NCBI GenBank assembly: GCA_043787975.1
Contig: JAYVUK010000015.1
Location: forward strand, 65,885 to 129,884
Direction: 5' to 3'
DNA: 64,000 nt
From: JAPLDA01 sp043787975
GTDB lineage: Bacteria > Bacteroidota > Bacteroidia > AKYH767-A > 2013-40CM-41-45
The notes beneath the pieces were generated by a model. The model saw only the letters and a list, made by a program, of their open reading frames with translations, searched no databases and was not told the origin of the DNA. A program made the position numbers and the translations under genes. Positions 59,174-64,000 of the stretch are shown piece by piece (the first letter of the stretch is position 1; each line of letters begins with the position of its first letter).

Positions 59174-62100
59174 ATGAGAAAAGCCAGTACGTTACTCGCA
59201 TTGCTGTTTGTTTTTGTTTTCATGCAGGCCACTGCACAGGACAGAACAATTACAGGTAAGATTACTTCATCAGATGACAACAAAGGAATTCCGGGAGTGA
59301 GTGTCATGGTAGTGGGCACCACCACAGGAACTTCTACTGACGTTGATGGAAAGTATGCGCTTGTTGTTCCGTTAACGGCAAAGCAGATTAAAATATCGGG
59401 AGTGGGCATGAAATCAAAAACAATTGAGCTTACCGCTTCAAATGCTGTAGACGTTGTACTTGATCCCGATGTATTGAAACTGGATGAAGTAGTTATAACC
59501 GCTTTGGGTGTATCCCGCGAAAAAAAATCGCTTGGTTATGCTACACAGGAAATTTCAGGAGACCAGGTAACCGATGTTAAAAGCGGAAACTTCGTCAATC
59601 AGCTTTCAGGAAAAGTTTCCGGAGTGCAAATAAAAAACGAAGGTAACATGGGGGGATCAACAAATATTATTATCAGGGGAACAACTTCATTGTTGGGAGA
59701 TAACCAGGCTTTATTTATCGTAGACGGTGTTCCCATTGATAATTCCAGGAGTAATGTTCAGTTTCAAAACGAAGGAACAGCAGGATATGATTTCGGAAGT
59801 CCCGTTTCTGATATCAACCCGGATGACATTGAATCGATCAACGTCCTGAAGGGTGCCGCAGCTACCGCACTTTACGGTTCACGAGCTGCAAGAGGAGTAA
59901 TTCTCATTACAACCAAGAAGGGAAAATTGACTACTGCCGGCACGAAAAAAAGATTTGGTGTCACTGTGAATTCCGGTTTGACTGTTGGCATTGTAGATAA
60001 ATCTACTTTCCCGACTTATCAAAATGAATATGGTGCAGGCTATGGTCCTTTTTATGACACTCTTAATAGTCATTTTTTTAATGGCTTTATTAATGACGGT
60101 GATACTGTACCTCATGTACTTGTAACACCTTTCACTGAAGATGCATCGTATGGGGAACATTTTGATCCTAACCTAATGGTTTATCAATGGGATGCTTTTG
60201 TTCCTGGGTCACCTAATTATCATAAGGCAACTCCTTGGGTTGATCATGCATCTGATCCGAACACCGGTCCTCTTTCTTTTTTCAATAATTCTACTTCATA
60301 TACCAATAGTGTCTCGTTTGATGGCGGATCAGAAAAGGGCTCCTTCAGAGCTTCGATAGCAAACACTGACGAAAAAGGAATTCTTCCAAACAGTAGTTTA
60401 AAAAGATATAATTTCGGTATCAATACCAATTACAATCTCACTGATAAATTGACTACAAATGTTTCGGCCAATTATGTCAGAACCGAAACGGTGGGTCGCA
60501 ATGAGACGGGTTATGACAGTAACATCATGACCAGTTTCAGACAATGGTACGAAACGAATGTAAGCGTAGCTGAGTTGAAAGATATGTATGAACTTACTCA
60601 GGCAAACTATGGTTGGAATCCGAGAAATTCCCAAAATCCCGCCGTTCCGATTTTCTGGGACAATCCTTATTTCATTCGGAATGAAAGTTATACAACCGAT
60701 GGCAGAGACCGAATCTTTGGTAACATAGGTTTAAATTACAAGGTGAATAATTTTCTGAGTTTAATGACTCGTGTTTCTTTGGATCAGTATTCTACCTTAC
60801 AGGAAGAAAGACTTGCAAAAGGAAGTATTGCCAAAGAATTTGGAATAGGTCCACCAAACGAAGCGGGCCCACTTGTCGGATCAGGATATTCAAGACTGAA
60901 TAAAGATGTTAGGGAAACAAACCTCGACTTGATGGCAAATTTCAAAAAAGATATTAGTACTGATTTTAGTTTTAGCGGATTGCTCGGAGCAAATTTCAGA
61001 AGAAATTATTTGAATACAATATTCGCCTCTACCAATGGCGGATTGGTGGTTGACAAACTATATTCTATTTCCAATTCTGTTAACAATCCCAGTGCATCGG
61101 TCGAAAAGGATCAGTCGATTGGTGTGAATGGTTATTTTGCCAGCGCATCGTTTGGCTACAAACGATTTTTATATTTAGATCTGACAGGCAGAAATGATTA
61201 TTCATCAACTTTACCTCCAGATAATAATAGTTATTTTTATCCAGGAGCTTCAGCCAGTTTTGTTTTTTCTGAAAAAGTTAAAGCGAAGTGGCTGGATTTC
61301 GGAAAAGTCCGCTTTAATATAGCCCAGGTTGGTAATGATGCTCCGTGGGGTAGTGTAAACGACATCTATGCCAAGCCAATTGCATTTGGAAACACAACAC
61401 TTTTTTCACTTCCAATAACCAAAAACAATAGCCTGTTAAAACCGGAACTTTCCCTCACAAAAGAAGCTGGATTGGAAATGGTTTTCTTAAATATGAGACT
61501 GGGTTTTGACGTGGCAGCTTACATAACCGATACGAAAAATCAGATTCTTGCTGTGGCGGTAGATCCTTCCACAGGTTACTCTTCGAAGTATGTAAATGCA
61601 GGAACAATTCAAAACAAAGGAATTGAAGTAACCTTATATGGTACGCCGGTGAAGACTCGGAATTTCAGCTGGAAAATTAATCTGAATTATTCTTTGAATA
61701 AAAACGAAGTTGTTGAATTATTTGGAGGCGTTGACAATATTCAACTTGCCAACTTCCAGCAAGGTGTAACCTTAAACGCTACCAAGGCAGAGGCGTTTGG
61801 AACCTTGCAGGGTTCTGATTATGTTTACCTGAATGGAAAAAAGGTAGTGGGAAGCGACGGTTATTATGAGATGACAACCACTACTACGAATGTTCTTGGA
61901 AACATTAACCCGAAATACCTGGCAGGCATCACGAACACTCTTTCATATAAAAAATGGACGCTTAGTTTTTTAATTGATATACAAGTGGGCGGGTCTGTCT
62001 ATTCATTAGACCAGGCTTATGGATTGGCTACTGGTATTTATCCAGAAACTGTCGGAACGAATGATTTGGGAAATCCTATTCGCAATCCTCTTACTACAGA

Positions 62101-62467
62101 CAATACAAGTGGTGGTGTTATACTCGATGGCGTTCAGGAGGATGGCACGCCAAATAAAATACGTGTTGCAGGCGATGATTATACGTTGTGGGGTTATGTA
62201 ACAAATCCGAATTCAAAATTTATTTATGATGCATCTTATGTAAAACTAAGGGAAGTAACAATTGGATATAAGTTTCCTTTGAAAGAGAAATCCTTCTTCA
62301 GCAATATTTCAGTAGCACTGGTAGGAAGTAATCTTTGGATCATCCATAAGAATTTACCTTATTCAGATCCTGAAGCCGGTCTTGCAGCAGGAAACATACA
62401 AGGTTACCAGACAGGTGTTCTGCCTTCTACCAGGAATTTGGGAATTAATTTAACCTTTCAATTTTAA
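59174..62467 (+). CDS. SusC/RagA-family TonB-linked outer membrane transporter
   Basis: A 1097-residue protein. The ATG at 59174 is chosen because it starts the signal peptide MRKASTLLALLFVFVFMQAT; the longer upstream reading has no signal. CarboxypepD_reg-like domain about 25-105 (SGKI-like ITGKITSSDDNKGIPGVSVM); SusC signature VVITALGVSREKKSLGYATQ at about 112-131; plug about 115-240 (NIIIRGTTSLLGDNQALFIV); the rest is a 22-strand barrel ending GINLTFQF. SusC forms the channel under a SusD lid and imports oligosaccharides or peptides. SusD follows 23 bases downstream. No glycoside hydrolase is in view, so the substrate is unknown. Confidence 0.96.
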   Translation: MRKASTLLALLFVFVFMQATAQDRTITGKITSSDDNKGIPGVSVMVVGTTTGTSTDVDGKYALVVPLTAKQIKISGVGMKSKTIELTASNAVDVVLDPDVLKLDEVVITALGVSREKKSLGYATQEISGDQVTDVKSGNFVNQLSGKVSGVQIKNEGNMGGSTNIIIRGTTSLLGDNQALFIVDGVPIDNSRSNVQFQNEGTAGYDFGSPVSDINPDDIESINVLKGAAATALYGSRAARGVILITTKKGKLTTAGTKKRFGVTVNSGLTVGIVDKSTFPTYQNEYGAGYGPFYDTLNSHFFNGFINDGDTVPHVLVTPFTEDASYGEHFDPNLMVYQWDAFVPGSPNYHKATPWVDHASDPNTGPLSFFNNSTSYTNSVSFDGGSEKGSFRASIANTDEKGILPNSSLKRYNFGINTNYNLTDKLTTNVSANYVRTETVGRNETGYDSNIMTSFRQWYETNVSVAELKDMYELTQANYGWNPRNSQNPAVPIFWDNPYFIRNESYTTDGRDRIFGNIGLNYKVNNFLSLMTRVSLDQYSTLQEERLAKGSIAKEFGIGPPNEAGPLVGSGYSRLNKDVRETNLDLMANFKKDISTDFSFSGLLGANFRRNYLNTIFASTNGGLVVDKLYSISNSVNNPSASVEKDQSIGVNGYFASASFGYKRFLYLDLTGRNDYSSTLPPDNNSYFYPGASASFVFSEKVKAKWLDFGKVRFNIAQVGNDAPWGSVNDIYAKPIAFGNTTLFSLPITKNNSLLKPELSLTKEAGLEMVFLNMRLGFDVAAYITDTKNQILAVAVDPSTGYSSKYVNAGTIQNKGIEVTLYGTPVKTRNFSWKINLNYSLNKNEVVELFGGVDNIQLANFQQGVTLNATKAEAFGTLQGSDYVYLNGKKVVGSDGYYEMTTTTTNVLGNINPKYLAGITNTLSYKKWTLSFLIDIQVGGSVYSLDQAYGLATGIYPETVGTNDLGNPIRNPLTTDNTSGGVILDGVQEDGTPNKIRVAGDDYTLWGYVTNPNSKFIYDASYVKLREVTIGYKFPLKEKSFFSNISVALVGSNLWIIHKNLPYSDPEAGLAAGNIQGYQTGVLPSTRNLGINLTFQF

Positions 62468-62490
62468 TTTTAATCTTAAACAGAGCTAAA

Positions 62491-63972
62491 ATGAAAAAAA
62501 TAACAATTATCCTCATACTCACCATAGGCATCAGTATTGTATCCTGTAAAAAACTGGAAGATTATAATATAGATACGAAGAGCGCTACCGATGTACCAAG
62601 TTCAACTTTGTTTGCAAATGGATTAAGAAATTTGGTTGACCAGGAAACAACACCGAATGTCAATTTGAATGTCTTCAGAACATTTGCTCAATATTGGACG
62701 GAAACGACTTATACAGATGAATCAAATTATGATATCACAGCCCGACAGATTCCGGATTTTGAGTTTAGAAATATTTACCGCAATGCCCTGGCAAATTTTA
62801 AAGAAGCAAAAAGAGTGATTGCAACAGAATCGAGTATTAACTTCAGTGCTGCTGTAAAAAAGAACAGAACAGCAATTACAGAAATTCTTTCTGTATATGC
62901 GTTTGAAAGAGAAGTTGATATTTTTGGCAATGTACCTTACACAGAAGCATTGGATATTGACAACATCAACCCTGCTTTCGATGATGCAAAAACAATTTAC
63001 AGTAAATTATTTGCGCGTTTAGATGCTGCCATTACTGATATCGATGTTAATGCACTTGGTTTTTCAAGGCTGAATGGCAGCGGTAATACTGTGCCCGATG
63101 GTGACCTGATTTATGGTGGAACAGGAGACATGGCCAGGTGGAAAGCGTTTGCCAACTCCCTAAAATTAAAAATGGCGATCACTGTTGCTGATGTTCCGGA
63201 CCTGGATCCGGGAGGAAAAGCTGCAAGTGCTTTTGCGGGAGGAGTATTTACCTCATCTGCAGATGATGCATTATTTCCTTATTTATCAGCTTCACCAAAT
63301 ACAAATCCTGTGTATATTGAGCTTGTAGCATCGGGTCGTTTCGATTGGGTTGCTGCAAATACGATTATTGATACAATGAATGCTTTGAATGATCCAAGAA
63401 GGCCATTTTATTTTGAACAAAATCTTGGAACAGGGATATATACCGGCGGACCTTATGGCCTGAACGATCCGTATGATAACTATACTCACGTTACAGAAAC
63501 TCTTCAGGCTGCCGACTATAAAGGCACGCTGATTAATTATACGGAAGTTCAGTTTTATTTAGCGGAAGCTGCAGCCAGAGGTTTTATTGCCGGAACTCCT
63601 GAGACCTATTATGATGCTGCAATAACTTCTTCAATTATCGATTGGGGTGGAATGGCTTTGGATGCAACGACCTATTTAGCAAATTCGGCTGTTGCTTATG
63701 CAACAGCTCCCGGAATAGATTATCATGAAAAAATTGGCAGACAGGCTTGGCTTGCATATTACAACCGGGGACTTCTTGGTTGGACAACATGGAGACGTTT
63801 GGATGCTCCACATTTTAATCTTCCCCCATCTATATCCAGTTATTCTGAAATTCCAAAAAGATATACATATCCTTCAACAGAACAAACATTGAACGGAGCG
63901 AATTATACTTCGGCTGCTTCTGCGATGGGTGGTGACTTATTGACTTCTAAAATATTCTGGGATATCCATTAA
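62491..63972 (+). CDS. SusD/RagB-family nutrient-binding lipoprotein
   Basis: A 493-residue lipoprotein with lipobox ISIVSCKKL (Cys19). It fits the SusD-like_2 branch: early QYWTETTYTDESNYD, TPR-like helices (EFRNIYRNALANFKEAKRVI; AITEILSVYAFEREVDIFGN), the YGGTGDMARWKAFANSLKLK block and LINYTEVQFYLAEAAARG; the end has IGRQAWLAYYNRGLLGWTTW. It forms the surface lid of the SusC channel and binds the substrate first. Full length, as the stop is followed by only 28 bases of window. It lies 23 bases after susC, so one mRNA. Confidence 0.96.
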   Translation: MKKITIILILTIGISIVSCKKLEDYNIDTKSATDVPSSTLFANGLRNLVDQETTPNVNLNVFRTFAQYWTETTYTDESNYDITARQIPDFEFRNIYRNALANFKEAKRVIATESSINFSAAVKKNRTAITEILSVYAFEREVDIFGNVPYTEALDIDNINPAFDDAKTIYSKLFARLDAAITDIDVNALGFSRLNGSGNTVPDGDLIYGGTGDMARWKAFANSLKLKMAITVADVPDLDPGGKAASAFAGGVFTSSADDALFPYLSASPNTNPVYIELVASGRFDWVAANTIIDTMNALNDPRRPFYFEQNLGTGIYTGGPYGLNDPYDNYTHVTETLQAADYKGTLINYTEVQFYLAEAAARGFIAGTPETYYDAAITSSIIDWGGMALDATTYLANSAVAYATAPGIDYHEKIGRQAWLAYYNRGLLGWTTWRRLDAPHFNLPPSISSYSEIPKRYTYPSTEQTLNGANYTSAASAMGGDLLTSKIFWDIH

Positions 63973-64000
63973 TAATTAACTATCAATTTTTTAATAAAAG

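Overview
The window is chromosomal DNA from a Bacteroidota species, probably of the Chitinophagales/Sphingobacteriales type. Supporting signs: at least nine secreted proteins end in a type IX secretion (T9SS) type A sorting domain; a SusC/SusD pair and a second TonB-dependent receptor followed by a DUF4249 lipoprotein are present; promoters fit the Bacteroidota pattern TTG-N17..21-TAnnTTTG; Shine-Dalgarno sequences are weak; and the two tRNA genes do not encode CCA. I see no insertion sequence, prophage, CRISPR array or integrase.

Layout. 1-5.7 kb: truncated pectate-lyase-like gene, a stand-alone TonB C-terminal domain, efp, a secreted protein, a T9SS adhesin-like protein and a dicarboxylate symporter. 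5.9-11.6 kb: valS, a 1-Cys peroxiredoxin, a putative aminopeptidase with an HD hydrolase, and a HEAT-like protein. 11.7-22.1 kb: T9SS proteins interleaved with a small stress/redox group (SnoaL-like lipoprotein, truncated yceI, esterase, FMN reductase, DODA-type dioxygenase) and a secreted DUF1028 protein. 22.3-25.7 kb: fused isobutyryl-CoA mutase icmF. 26-33.7 kb: a 59-residue membrane protein, a PQQ-type sugar dehydrogenase-like protein, a UbiD decarboxylase and further T9SS proteins. 33.8-41.7 kb: a minus-strand run of three very large surface proteins (SprB/PKD-like, S74 chaperone, and a multidomain protein with two c-type haem sites). 42.0-44.9 kb: two tRNA-Leu genes, an S9 peptidase and rnpB. 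45-54.8 kb: two tandem beta-barrel proteins, the TonB receptor/DUF4249 pair, trxB, a TolB-like propeller, a DinB protein and msrA. 55-58.9 kb: a lipoprotein and three beta-barrel proteins on the minus strand, then a divergent susC-susD pair to the end.

The most unusual feature is a population of short 'word-repeat' elements. Each locus consists of degenerate tandem copies of a 6-10 base word, often followed by the reverse-complement words so that the transcript could fold. The word differs between loci. They fill many intergenic gaps, and similar sequence lies in frame inside valS, icmF (both interdomain linkers), ubiD (two places) and the N-terminus of the DUF4249 gene; one also contributes the -33 box of the rnpB promoter. 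Other items to check are a 30-bp perfect palindrome directly before msrA, an EF-P with Asn at the normally modified tip position, and a yceI cut off mid-domain.
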